Program-made: the position numbers and the translations under genes
Origin: Symbiodinium sp. CCMP2592
Taxonomy: Eukaryota > Sar > Dinophyceae > Suessiales > Symbiodiniaceae
Direction: 5' to 3'
NCBI GenBank assembly: GCA_905221615.1
Contig: CAJNDT010005869.1
Coordinates: forward strand, 1,299,318-1,363,317
Length of the DNA: 64,000 bases
Part shown: positions 53,001 to 64,000 of the stretch, in pieces
Layout of the letters: the number at the start of each line of letters is the position of its first letter
How positions within the stretch are numbered: the stretch's first letter is position 1
Notes under the pieces: generated by a model
What the model saw: the letters and a program-made list of their open reading frames with translations, nothing else
The model's database searches: none
What the model was told of the DNA's origin: nothing

Positions 53001-55702
53001 GGGTCAGCAGTGGGGCACTGGGGTAGGCTTCGGCTCGGGAAGGCTTCGGCTGGATGAAGGATGGGTTTCTCCAACGCAAACGGGACGGTTCGTTGTGCAC
53101 GTGAGGCGTTTGAGATGTTTCAACTGAACTCTCCCGGCTGCAACCTGCGAAACTTCGGCCATTCGCGTGCTGCCAAGCCCACAAGGTGATTCCCAACACT
53201 TGCCACGACCCCTGAACGCCTGAGTAGCGCACATCTGCGAATCAACAGCTGGGTGAGTCGAGTTGCTTCGCCGGCTGTCTGTTCGTTCATTCATACGTTC
53301 CTGCCTCGCACACAAATCCCAAATAGGGAGATGACACAGTTTTGGGACTGCACCGTGTGATGATGACGTGTGATTATTGTAAGTACCTGTTACAGATGTT
53401 TAAGTTTCAGGATGAGACATCGCTGGCTGGCTTGGCTGGCGGCCTTTGCCACTTGGATACCATGGGATCGCCGTGGCTACATAGCTAGTTTCCAATAGTA
53501 GACGTGTCCCTTCGAGCAGCAGGGCCAGCCAAAAAGTTTGAGGCTCTATACATGTCATCGGAATATGGGGGTCCAGCACATGTACGAGATGGGTGTGGGA
53601 CGAGTCCGTTCAGAGAAGAGTTGACCATTGACCCTGCCCAGGCTTCGATTTCCACACGCATAGCGATCACAGCCATCTCTTCCTCGTGGGTACAGAGGAG
53701 GGTCGCATCCACAAGTGCTCGAAGGCTTGGGGCCAGCGGCTTTGTCCAGTTTCGAACAGGTGGTCTTTTTGGGAGGTCGCCTTCAAAAGACGAGTTAGGG
53801 ATCCGTTTCTAGTGTGAAGCATTTAGCAAGTGAGAGGGGTCAGCAGTCATTGCGTGCCCCAGCGCTTAAGTGACAAAAATAATTCTCTGTTTTTCGAGGA
53901 ACGCGGGCTACAGATTTGGTAGAGTCGGTGCAAGAACGTGCGGCAGCAGATGCCAAAATGAATTGGGTGACGATGAAATATGTCGCCTTCGTCGATGTCA
54001 CTACTAGCATGCTAGTTGACGCTCGTGCTGTCTTTGGCAGGCCTTCAGCGGCCAATACCTGGAAACGTACGAGGGCCACACCATGGCAGTCTACAGTGTC
54101 CGTTGGAACCCGCTTCCTTGATTCACTAGTAGAAGTGTACGGATGGTACTCCAAGCTCTGGGGTGAGACACAGAACAGACGCACATCGAGCGAAGTGTGT
54201 TCGTTTCCTCAAGTCTTCTGCTCCAAGCGAGGTTCCACGAGAAAATTTTCATTTCCGCTTCTGCAGACTGGATCCTTGGTCGGTGAGGGGTGCGCTGGTG
54301 CACACGACCTGAGGTAAGAGTCTTTTGACGTGCAGATCTTTAGCAAAAGGGTTGGGGATGCAGGGAGGCCAGGCTAGACGCAGCCATCGGACACCTCAAG
54401 TGTTCAGTAGATCAGTTGCGGTGATGCAAGGACCGTGAAGCTTTGGAACCACGAGAATCGATTCGCCATCTTGTCCTTCGACCTTTCGCAGGATCGGGAC
54501 TGTCGTTGATGTCATGCCCACCTGTTTGCAAAGAGGACCCCCTGCAATGCATGTGTTGCCATCGCTTAAGTCCTTGGTCATCAGGCCATCGGAGATGTTG
54601 CCTGGGCGCCGTACTCGTCTACTACATTTGCAGCCATCACGTCAGAGCTTGGGCGGTCGTTTAGGGTCCAGTGCTTGATGTCGGTGTCCCGGTGAGTGTG
54701 TGCCGGTGTCCTTCATGGTTGTCACCAGGAAAGAAAACCAAGAAACGAACAACAGACTAGCCAAGCCGGATACCGAGATAATATCCTGCGAAAACGCCGC
54801 AGCTTGTCGCTGAGGATGGGGCCGGAGGTTCTGTATCTGGCGTCGTTCACATATACGACGCCGAGACTGCAAATGCCATGTTGAGTCATACATCCTCAGA
54901 TACGGACTTGCGTCCAAACACCGTGGCAAGTGCGAGAGAGCACCGTCAGGGGCGCCATGTCCCTCGTCCCATGTGTTGGTGGGTCCAGTTCTGGCATGCT
55001 CCAAGGACTTGTCAGTCAATCGCAACGAGCACATTTGCGCACAGAAGGCCTGCCGCACGTGTGCGGCAGTCGACATTCTCCCGATTCACATCATCAGAGC
55101 CAGGTTCAGCTTGAACTTTTTGCAGAACTTGCTGCGCCTGCTTTAAATGCAGGTCAGAAAGCAACTTGCTGCGCACTCACGAACTGATGCCATACAGGTT
55201 GTTGCCTGTGCAATATGTAGAACTGACGCGACACGACGCCAAGGTCCACGGTCGTTTCGCATCTCACGGTAGAAGCACAACCATGACAACCCCAGCCATA
55301 AAGCACAAGCCTGGAACGCGACATTCTTCTGTGAGATGCCATGTCACCCTTTCTGAATTTCTGAGCAGGTGGTGAAGAGGGCCAAGCTCACGCACGTGGC
55401 TTTCAGCAGCAGCGAACCCATCATCATCGTCGGTGGCGCGCCAAGCTTTGCAGGGCCAACCAGTAAGCACGGTTCGGGACATGGAACCCAGACTTGTTGT
55501 CGACCTTCTGCAGATGGCATGCTGCAGTGTAGCCTTCGTCTGGCGCAACTTCCCTCCAGCGTGACAGGGTCTTCGATGCAGGTTTGTCGTATCCAGTCGT
55601 GCTTGTCACCGGACGCACCCGGACTAGAATGCGAACTCGGAATCAGGTGATGATCGTGGCGGTGTCAACACCCTGAAGTTGTCCCCGAATCTTCGCATCG
55701 GG
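47071..55702 (+). CDS. DNAI1: Axonemal outer-arm dynein intermediate chain 1
   Basis: The start is ATG 47071 (MAPKAAPKVGHHMQ), then exons 47202-47232, 47354-47415, 47477-47524 (VRPDDQLPLEPEDSTK), 47576-47599 and about 47841-47907 (YSFKEKCFKVDEQAW). A charged exon at about 48501-48590 follows, then NQFNFSERAAQSK (49001), TQWEIFDQYMADIEAAK (49541-49610), MKLSIKIMER (to 49935), VNQNAENEVYHDFK (50145), YWEDRSDEFREG (50291), LLPLWRFSSEKAKKK (51528-51586) and the WD40 propeller from 51693. The order and spacing match DNAI1/IC1. The chain anchors outer dynein arms to flagellar doublets. Donors are a mix of GT, GC and probably GA. A short last exon with EDTDPNLTDMDLQLQKME near 55826-55890 probably follows; the stop is not fixed. 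Confidence 0.9.
50893..51430. repeat. TATG/CACG tetranucleotide microsatellite in a dynein intron
   Basis: About 540 bases of GTATGTACGTATG and GTGTGCATGTGTGC sequence lie between the exons at 50291 and 51528. The long Thr/His/Tyr frames on the opposite strand come from this repeat. Confidence 0.95.
51693..55702 (+). other. DNAI1: WD40 propeller exons of the dynein intermediate chain
   Basis: In order: VTCIKWNPHYSDLCAVGFG then SYDFMRQGSG (51693-51778); FPEYVFNTDAGVCSL (about 51980-52020); DWHPAHPAVLAVGLYDGTVL (from 52109); TVRTNKHTDPVWE (52326-52363); VRWNHDESTGALNFYSISSD (from 52517); FDFHTHSDHSHLFLVGTEEG (53642-53720); YLETYEGHTMAVYSVRWNP (54041-54108); ISCGDARTVKLWNHENRF (54411-54491); IGDVAWAPYSSTTFAAITS (54585-54645); VVHIYDAETANAM (from 54815); KRAKLTHVAFSSSEPIIIVG (55369-55434); GDDRGGVNTLKLSPNLRIG (55647-55702). 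All blades of the family are represented and no premature stop falls inside a supported exon. The segment 52364-53641 holds the variable region and is only partly traced. Confidence 0.88.
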
Positions 55703-55924
55703 GTGGTCAGGCACCCCCGACGCCTGTCCACAGCTGCATTTCGCAGGGGCTTTCAAATACGTGATTCCTCATCAGAAGGTTGATAACAAGGTCGCACAAG
55801 CAACATCAGCAAGGTTTGCCGGCCGGGCAGGACAGAAGACACCGACCCAAACCTGACAGACATGGACCTGCAGCTTCAGAAGATGGAGCACTTGCCACCT
55901 GTGCCGCAAGCGAGTTCTCGCTGT

Positions 55925-57530
55925 AGATCACTGTTGCAAACTTTAGTGCTGATGGGACGAATCCGTGCGACATCATGCGAACTGAAGGCTCAGGCTTCAC
56001 ACCAATCACATGTTCAATGTTGCTGACAATCACGAGGAGAGGGTCTTTCGCAAACATTGTGGGGAAGGAGTGCAGATCCGAAGAACATCTCAGGACAGCA
56101 CTGGCACAGATGGGGTGTTTGTTGAACCAAGGCTCGAAATGGTCACGGAAACGAAGACCAGCTGATCAATCTGACGAAAGTCGTACTGATCCCTAGTCGG
56201 CGCGACGAGTGGGAAATTGTAAGGATGTTCACGGCAGTAGCCAAGGCACTGAGGTGACATGTGTATCCTTCTGCAGAAACGCTGGCAAAAGGTATCAACA
56301 TGTTTCGGTCAAGCCTGTGTGCGCCTACTAGCTGGTGCCTGTGTCTTCAAAGAGGATACCTGCAAAGCTGTTGGTGCCTGAATCTGAGCCTGAAAGCAGA
56401 CTCAGCCGGCGATTGACTGCTCGCAAGCATGAGAGCCTCGGCGGCGCAATGCGACTTCACCTTGCATATGTATATAAGTGGTGAAGGTTAATGTAATGAT
56501 GACCAGATGGAGGTCACCCGTGGGGAAGATGCCACAGAACTAGGCAAGATTAGGCAAACTTTCCTGAAGATAGAAAGTCTACTTTGCTGAAGATTGAATG
56601 ATGTCCGGGAAGATATTGCGCCTTGGGTTGCTGCATGCAACAAGTGAAAACGGCTACAGTGTCGCATTCTTGGGTTGACCTTGCATAGCCTGGCCGAAGC
56701 TGCCTCCGTGCAAGTGTGGCAGGGAGCGCCAAGATGTAGCGTAGCCTGGGCAGAACCATGCCTTCTTGGAGACTTAGCCGCCATGCAGCGACGTCCACGC
56801 TTATGTGCAGTGGAAAGTTGCATCCTCCGCGCATGTATCCAGCTTCAACGCGGTAGGCATTTTTTTAATGTCATCCAAGCACCTGCACGAGGATGCATGT
56901 TCCCGCGTCGCGGCCCTAAACGATGGTCGCGAAACTCCTAGTATGTCCTGTTCGAAGATTTCTACGTGGGGTTCATCCGCGAAAAGAAGAGGCCTAGCCC
57001 ACAGAGCAACAGCAAGCGCCTCGGCATCACATTAACATGCTTCAGAAGCCTAATCACGCACTGAGAAGCTGTGGATACGCAGGGAGCTGAACCCGAGGCC
57101 ATGTGTACCTGACCTGTGCATTGTGCACGGACTCCTCGTCTAGCCAGATTCCGCCAACCTTCTCTGCACGAGTAGCAACAAGATGAATCCGTTCATGTGC
57201 TCACTACAACATGTTCACAACATCACCGGCCAGTGCGCCATGTCGCGCCCAAGCAAAACAAGCAAGTATGGTCGCAAAGCTATAACCAGATTCTCCTGCG
57301 TGCCGCCGGACACCTCGTTTTCATCTTGTGCGAATGGGCACCAAGACCAAACTTAGGAGCAACATCCGAGCACTGCACTTTTGCCCTGTCACTCCCCTGT
57401 CTTTGCGTCGCACATAGAGAAGGTTAGCTGTGAACTCGGTCAACGTTTCACCTGCATTGGCTGCATGCTGCAGCTTCGACCCTCTCAAAGAAGTTGGCGA
57501 CCAGGACACTGCGTGTCTTGTGAGAGGGGG
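55925..57530. other. Spacer downstream of the dynein gene
   Basis: No exon or domain could be supported. Some frames of 60-110 residues exist on both strands without recognisable content. Confidence 0.4.
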
Positions 57531-57531
57531 A

Positions 57532-57578
57532 GGGAGAGAGAGAGAGAGAGAGAGAGATATATATATATATATATATAG
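57532..57578. repeat. GA then TA microsatellite
   Basis: (GA)n followed directly by (TA)n, abutting the left G/C-rich inverted repeat. Confidence 0.9.
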
Positions 57579-58432
57579 GTACATATGGTGCCGCGTCGCC
57601 GCGTCGCAGGCCCCTCCCCCACCCCCCATGGTATGCCCCCCCCCGAAGCCAGGCGTCTCGTCCAATCAAACAGTCACACGTCATCCGCGTAACTCCTTTT
57701 CAAGCCAGGCCTCGCCTCTCTCTTGGCAATCGGGGGTGGGTGCGGGAGGGATAACCCACAATAGTGGAACCACAAGACGGCGAACCACAGGGGCGGGGTG
57801 GGGAAGGATATAATCAACACAGGGAACCACCGGGCCCCTTCCCTTCCCCTCTCTTCGAGCACAAATGAGAATGTTGTGCGCAATGATGTTGATGTGCTAG
57901 TCCCAGTGTGGCTATTGGTGGTACCTTTGCTCTTATGTTGCTCTGGGCTTCGGCACCGCATGTTCATCGCTTTATCTAGTTGAAAACCGCGCTTGGCTTG
58001 TGATGTTCTTGCGAAAACCATATCGACCGTTGTCATTCCAAGCCAAGTTTCGGTTGGGTTCGCTACAAGTAAGCTTGAGCACGTATTTGAATGGTTTTCA
58101 TTCGGGACTTTTGAGCAAGGGACCTGATGAGAGTGCGGATGGGGATCATGAGCACCATCTTCCTCATTACCATCACCATCATATTCATCACTATCATTGG
58201 CTTTGGAGCTCAGGGCAGGTCGGAGTTCAATAGAACTGTATCACATCCTTCGGTCCAAACCCCTAGCAACCGGACGCATAGCCATGGACGGGGGCGCAGC
58301 CGACCGCAACCACAGGGGGGAGGGGCAGCGGGGAACCCACACCACAGGGAACCACAGGGGGGAAGGGGGGGATACCATGGGGTGGGGGGGGAGGGGGGGC
58401 CTAGCAAGCGCTGCACCATATATCGTAGTATC
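57577..58432. mobile_element. Possible MITE-like unit with G/C-rich inverted ends
   Basis: 57577-57640 (ACATATGGTGCCGCG ... CCCATGGTAT) is complementary to 58367-58432 (ATACCATGGGGTGGG ... GCACCATAT) over about 60 bases with mismatches. The interior carries several GGAACCACAGGGG units on one strand (57760-57835 and 58300-58365). No coding capacity. Confidence 0.5.
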
Positions 58433-59440
58433 GCTGGCATATGACAATGGCACATGCAGTGAGGGGTTTCACGAAGAGGGTCATCCGGGTGGTTTGCGCG
58501 CCTGTAACTTCGTTGTACCCGATCACATTCCGTAGCGGCAGTTGGAGACCAGGAGGATTCAGGATGCTGTTGTTGTCTTGCAGACGTTCCGCGCATGGTT
58601 GCTTACGTTTAACTGCACCGATTGCAGGAAGTTTCAGCCGGCTCCTCCTCCCTCGCAGCGAATTTGTTCGCGGATGCAAGCGGCGCGAAAAAGAGACATA
58701 CTTTCGAAAGTCAGCGGACATGTCTGAGTGTGAGCGAGCCCGACGCTACTCTAAAGTGTGTTTATGCTGATCTAAAATTTGGAAATTTATGAAACAACAT
58801 TTGAGGTGACTTCTCGGGTATCCCAGTTATTCTGGTTCAAGTCAATTGAAGCATCTGTGCGCTTGGGATTGCATGGTCAAGTTCGGGAGACCCAGTTTGG
58901 AAATCAATTGGCGTTGGCTGTGAAATTAGAATTGCCACTTCACTGCCATTGTTATCGAGCGGCATGCCGGTAAGGGTTGGTGTTAACAGCACTTCGGCAA
59001 TCTGTATCAGCGACCAGTGCAGCTGGTGCCTGTTGGCCTCGCTTTAGACTGACGGAAGCCATGCGACGGTTGAAAGGAGACTGGGACTTTGAATATGGTT
59101 GCTATTTAGTTTACGAGCTTTGGCAGAAGTTAACTGAGCCTGCATTAATTTTCGACCATTGGCCAGTACCACCAAATTGCTATACTCCTGCAGTCCACTA
59201 TTATTGACTAGCATGTCGCACCACAGAAAAATATAAAATATAACCTCCGATACGATTCTCAGAATGGTCTCGTCTTTGTAAGTAGTCGCCTACGTATGAT
59301 ACGGGCTTAGCTGTGGTACCGTACACTGGCAATTGCACTTTAGCAAGCTGTGGCACAGCACGGTGGGCAAGACCTTCACTTAGGCCCCTCACCAGGAGGA
59401 CTTTGTGGGATGCTGGCATTGCTGGCCATGGCCTGAGAGC
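58433..59440. other. Unassigned, a few exon-like frames
   Basis: Frames at 58556-58720 (RIQDAVVVLQTFRAWL) and 59050-59205 (RRLKGDWDFEYGCYLVYEL) are open and natural-looking, but no family is recognised and no splice chain links them. Confidence 0.3.
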
Positions 59441-59451
59441 TGCCCCGCTCA

Positions 59452-59591
59452 GCGAGAGAGAGGGAGAAAGAGAGAGGGAGGGAGAGAGAGAGAAGGGGGT
59501 AACACCGCTACATCACAACCCTGGCGAAAGAAAAAGAGAGAGAGAGAGAGAGAGAGACATACCATAACCCTGGCGAAAGAAAGAGAGAGAC
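59452..59591. repeat. GA microsatellites with repeated GGCGAAAG spacer
   Basis: Three GA runs separated by two copies of CCTGGCGAAAGAAA. Confidence 0.85.
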
Positions 59592-59594
59592 ATT

Positions 59595-59610
59595 GCCATT
59601 TAGGCTCAAG
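59595..59610 (+). other. Degenerate relic of dinoflagellate spliced leader
   Basis: GCCATTTAGGCTCAAG differs from the leader by one base (A for T). As at 31354, it follows a GA tract and is followed by CCGTG. It suggests another retroposed message, unidentified. Confidence 0.55.
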
Positions 59611-62600
59611 CCGTGAGCGGTTCAACTTCCGGGCATGATTGAGAGGGCTCAATCAACCCGGCCGTCTAAGCGAAGCCGCAGGGGAAAGCGACCACAGTGC
59701 ACTATACCTGGTGGACAAGAAACCTGCCCTGCCACCGCAGCTGGGGGCGCGCGGTACACGTTGTCAACGACCTTGACACGGCCTTCCACGACCCTACAGG
59801 ACTTGCGGCACACCGAGCTTTACTACGAAATCGAGGCACGATCATGCCGACTCCGAGAATGAATGGCAGCCTCACTACGGAGGTTCGCAGCAGCCTAGCA
59901 AGGATGAATCAGGATGACTGACGACAGCGGGAAATCACCAAAAGCCGTGCGAACCGGGGCCGAGGGGATCACCCGATTATCACCTTCTGAAGCACACCGC
60001 AAGCCATGATCCGGCAGGAGAGAGCAGGGCCGAAGTCAGAGATCAGTACGGTTGCAGGGGGCAGTGAGCACATGGGTGGACAAGTTCGAGTGCATCGTGA
60101 CTACATCACAAGGATGAAAGTTTCGCCGACTTTTAATGTCGTTTTGGTGGTGGAGGAAGCGGGGCACAAGAAAGTGCGTTTTGACTGCCAGCGCGGGGAA
60201 CTGATGCGCTGTATTGAGGAGGAGTCTATAGGGGGGAAGGGGGTGGCTAAGCATACGTACATAGAGCTTGCGCATGCCTGCCGCAGTAGTTTCTGTCTCA
60301 CTGGCAAGGTCCGGCATCTGGGGCGGGATTCAAAGGCTTGCTACTACGAACATAGGGCTTGGGAGGAGGCGGATTGACGCGGCGCCGTCCCGGTAAGGTA
60401 GGGGCGGACAAAGCCCAAGTCGAGACCAAGTGGCCGACTGAGGAGCAGGAGGGCCAGTTCCGGAGCTCGTAATTGGATCCGGTTCGGGGCGACAGGCACC
60501 GTGCCCTGCAAGCAGGGGCAACCTGTAAGTCAGTAGACAAGACCACGACCTCCTTTGCGACTACCTGCAGGCGAGCACTTTTCCTCCAAAAGGGAAGGGC
60601 GAGTGAAGACAGAGCCGTTGAAGTTGAGGGGCCTGCTCTCTTGACTACAACATCGGCGCAGGGGTGCACATCAACTACTACAAGCACATCCCCTCAAACG
60701 TGTGATGCAGCTTTGTCCTCCGAGACAGAGATGCAGGAAACTATTTCGGCGCAGCTTTGGCCAGCCCGACCAGATCTTGACGCCTTCGAGACACGGAGCA
60801 TACCCAGCTCACGAGACCTCCTGCAGATGCTCCTCTTGCAACCCTCTCGAGCATGCGGAGTAGCTGCTGCAGGATGTTGTGGCTCTTTGGGTGCTGTGGG
60901 ACCACGAGACTTCTTGCACAATCTACAAGAAGCGAGATCCTGGATCAAGCAGGGCCGGCAGCTTCTCCGAAGAATTCCAGGGTGGAGTTACACCTGTCGG
61001 ATTCGGAATACTTCTCGGTGGCGGATGGTATTACGATGTTGTCCAGAAAATCGAATATGTCCAGAGACTCCCGGATAATGTGGCCATGGGGAAGTCCTAA
61101 CTTCTGTCCATACTGGATTGGATGGATGAGGAGGGACATCGCTTCGGTGCCCCTAGCACAGGACCTTTTTCGCTGTGCTGCCCCTCGCCCTGATGGCGGC
61201 GGCACACCTCCTGCTCTCGGCCGGGACCGCTGCGATGTGGGGCAACACAATCATTATCATCTTGTGGACTCCCCAAAATCCGACCGGGCATCGAGCTCTG
61301 CGCTCTGCATTGAGTGACACCTGATATGACCTGAGAGTGAACCTGAGGTGGGTACAATGAAAGAGGGGACACCGGAGCTGCCCTCCCATTTGCTTCCTCG
61401 ATCTACCTTCTCCCCTTTAAGATTCACTTCAACAAGCATCCCCGGTGCAAGAAAGGAACCGTGTCTCATGCTTTTCCTTTGAACAAAAACCTCTGCTCTG
61501 CTGGCGCTGCCCTGGTCCTCATCCTTGGGTCAAGAGTCAAAAAGTGTGTGAATCCAATATCTTTGTGAGTTTCTCGAGCCCAATGCATTCCAGCTATGTG
61601 CTTACCGAACCGTGAGGTTCTCTCAAGTAGGTTGGTCATTTTTGATAGCTGTGTGCAAACTCAATGACATGAGGTGGTTGTGGCACTCTCCGTCTCGTTG
61701 GCTGTCGACCTCGTGCTGGGTAGTACTGGTCCTGCGCGGCGACTGCAAACAGAAGAGGCAGGCGGTCGGCTCCAAGGTTTTGTTTGCAATGTTTAACGTG
61801 ATGGGTGGGCTGCGTGATTTCATCCAACCTCGGAGTTCAAACTCTGCACGACAAGAATTTGTTGTGACTTGTGCTAAATGTCCTGGGCACGTGGTGCAAC
61901 AGACCTGCAATTGCAGAATCTCGTCGACAAGTGATTGTGTCCAACAAACACTGCCAACGAATCATTTTTGGAGCACATCAGGACGAAGAAGGCGGAATAC
62001 ATTTGGCTCGATTCTCCCAACCCATCATACTCGCGGTCATCCTGGCAGGCCTGGTCGATAACAATGGCTGCTTGTGTGTCGCCTGAAAGGCTAGCGGCTA
62101 AGTCATTATCAGCTCATGGTAACGGTGCAAGACAGTCTCGGCAGGCAGGATGGCTTTGGTTTTGAACAAGCAGCGTGACGGCCGGATTAGTCGGGAAGTC
62201 CCGCCCCAAAAAAAGGAAGTTACTGACTGAACTTGCTTTTTCCAGGGGCAGCCTCCGGATAAGTGATGGTGTGTATCGAAAGCAGGTGCGCACCCGTGGC
62301 TATCGGATGCATAGTTGCCCGGGGTTTGGCATTGAAGCAGGCAAGAGTGGGATCCCAGTGCCCCTGTTCCATTTAACACCTGGAGGCGGGACAAACCGGA
62401 GCCCCTGTGGCCATGGACATCTCCGCACACGTGCAACCCTAGCCGCACAAAAAACGAGTTGGATGAGAACGCCTGCTTCCATGAGCAAGGAAGGTACACG
62501 CCTGCGCTGTCCCTCAGATGGGGTGATAAAACCAGCAGATAAACACTTTGCGAAACAGAGCCGAAACCCTTGCAGGGCCCATGTGCTAGCCGAAGAGCAG

Positions 62601-64000
62601 AATACTCGTAGAATTGTCTGGTCTGGTGAGAAGGCGACCAAGTACCCAAGGGAGGGAAACAGGAAATTGACTGGCCCATTCGTGCTCCAGTGTCCCATTG
62701 CGAACCATCCTAAAACCTCAAAAAGGCCAGGCCAAACCCCAAAAGCTGGACAAGAGTTCGAGTGCCAAAATCCAGGCAGTCATCGGGTAGTGTGACCCCT
62801 TGCTTCCATGAGCGAGAAGGGTACGCAGATACTCAAACCAACACGGACGCGCGGGCGTTAACATGCACATGGACACACAAACGCATACGCTCACGTGCTC
62901 ACACACGCTCACCACATGCAGCTTCGGTGCAGGTCATTGCATTGGATTCCCACTGGCAGCACTGTACTGGCGTTGCTTCATCCTGCCAACGCACGACAAG
63001 TTCATTCCTCAAGATGCTGTCATTCCTCAAGCACTGTTTGGAAGGTGGAAGTACGGCCCCTTGCCATCATGTGGTGGTGCCGGAGCGGAGAAGGTCAATC
63101 GATTTGTGTGCAGCATTGGAAAGATCGACCTACATTGTCTGGAGTAGCTATCTTGACACTAAGCATCTGAGACTCTGAGAGATGATCTGCTGCAGCCGCG
63201 GGCATGTGCCATGCTCCTTCCAGGTCATTGGGAATTCTTCGGGGCGTGTGGGACCTGCCTGAGTTTTGCTTTCTGCCCGTGCTGTACTCTGAGTGAGAAT
63301 CTCGTCTGGTTAGCAAAACTGTTGCTGTGACTTTGGGCAGGACTTATGAGGCTGGTATAATGTTTTATGTAGATATTATATTGTGCATTTGTAAATCTCG
63401 AAGCGCTCCTCTCTGCTTGCGAGAAGTTGAGAAGACCCGCAAAGGTACTGGTACCGTGCTGGGCACCTCCACGCTAGCTCCAGACACGGTCCGCAACATG
63501 TTGCAGGGTGTCCCGGGTACCAGCGCCTGGGCTTGACGAAGTTTCGAGCACTGATGGCAGACGAGCAGTTGTACGATATGTCGAAGAAGGATGTCTGATC
63601 CACGCTCCTCCTGTTCGGAGGTTAGTGGTTAGTGGCACCAGTGACGGTGGTGTCGTAGTGTCTGTAGAGAGTGAGTACAGCAGGGGTGTTTATCATCTCT
63701 TCTGGAATCTGTCAGGAGATGAATCCCCAGACATGCCAGTCATCACTTATATTCCCTTAGCTATGTGACTGCGAAAAGCTCGTGTGCGGTTCCTTCGCGC
63801 GTTGTAGGTCCATGCAGAGTAGCACGGTCAGTTGCCTGGGCAACTTGACCAGTCAGCACAGCCAATGCATTCTCTGCAGGTTCTTCCTGGGCTGCTGTGG
63901 AATCTGGCTTCTGCAGGAAGCTATGAGCTTCCCGCTTAAAGTGTATATAGATGTCTCGCAACTTGCAGTTGCAGGGCTTTCGTTCTTCCGCTCTGACTTT
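59611..64000. other. Unresolved region, hypothetical frames only
   Basis: The longer + frames are 60006-60377 (123 aa, VHRDYITRMKVSPTFNVV) and 62175-62795 (206 aa, basic and Cys/Pro-rich). A short exon-like end near 63530-63596 reads LGLTKFRALMADEQLYDM. None is recognised and none has supported splice partners. Near 62570 a degenerate cassette-like sequence (TTGCAGGGC, 6 bases, GCTAGC) and at 63970 another TTGCAGGGC occur, but without the full motif. Confidence 0.3.

Noticed and set aside
58127..58444. Strongly hydrophobic frame (STIFLITITIIFITIIGFG), possible membrane segment
   Set aside because: The segment comes from an ATC/ACC triplet-rich stretch and no flanking exon of a membrane protein could be found.
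62098..62679. 193-aa - strand frame opposite the 206-aa + frame
   Set aside because: Neither strand shows a recognisable family; the two overlap, and no choice is supported.
1..64000. CRISPR arrays, operons, ribosome-binding sites, rRNA or tRNA genes
   Set aside because: None seen; the sequence is eukaryotic nuclear DNA and the repeats are microsatellites or transposon parts.

Overview
The window looks like nuclear DNA of a dinoflagellate; the species cannot be named from this alone. The reasons are: two relics of the dinoflagellate spliced leader (31354 and 59595); genes split into many short exons whose donors are GC or GA at least as often as GT, always with AG acceptors; every recognisable host gene on the + strand in one tail-to-head series; TTTAGGG-like interstitial telomere blocks; and dense microsatellites and retroelements. 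Most long open frames are shadows or low-complexity artefacts. The real host genes lie in short exons that must be joined by hand.

Region 1 (184-14224) is a 14-kb DNA-transposon-like unit with 31-bp terminal inverted repeats, ACTTA-rich subterminal repeats, a CACTA/Plavaka-like transposase gene with one GC-AG intron at its right end, and six to eight other genes of unknown function. A short motif (GCAGGGC, 6-10 bases, GCTCGC, 2-5 bases, GCAG) occurs nine times, six copies forward and three inverted, and most forward copies sit just before a start codon. A 159-bp inverted-repeat insertion (7192-7350) is nested inside.

Region 2 (about 16.25-33.67 kb) is a single-domain voltage-gated cation channel with S1-S6, an arginine-rich S4, the pore signature ISGGMNW and two canonical EF-hands after S6. 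Eighteen exons can be joined in frame, one of them only 11 nt. The 8.7-kb intron inside S6 is filled with 5'-truncated LINE copies. The last two copies are bounded by three copies of the splice acceptor plus exon start (GCTGAGGTCGTAA), so target-site duplication seems to have rebuilt the acceptor each time.

Region 3 (33.7-47 kb) holds WW-domain exons, a ubiquitin-like exon, a divergent 14-3-3 gene, a second WW domain, coiled-coil or Gln-rich pieces and a J-domain exon. Whether these belong to one, two or several genes is not settled.

Region 4 (47071 to about 55.7 kb) is an outer-arm axonemal dynein intermediate chain gene (DNAI1/IC1 type), followed from its N-terminal low-complexity segment through all WD repeats.

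Region 5 (56-64 kb) has a G-rich inverted-repeat pair, GA microsatellites, the second spliced-leader relic and no gene I can identify.

The channel and the dynein chain are host functions (membrane excitability with calcium sensing, flagellar motility). The rest of the window is mostly mobile DNA and introns.
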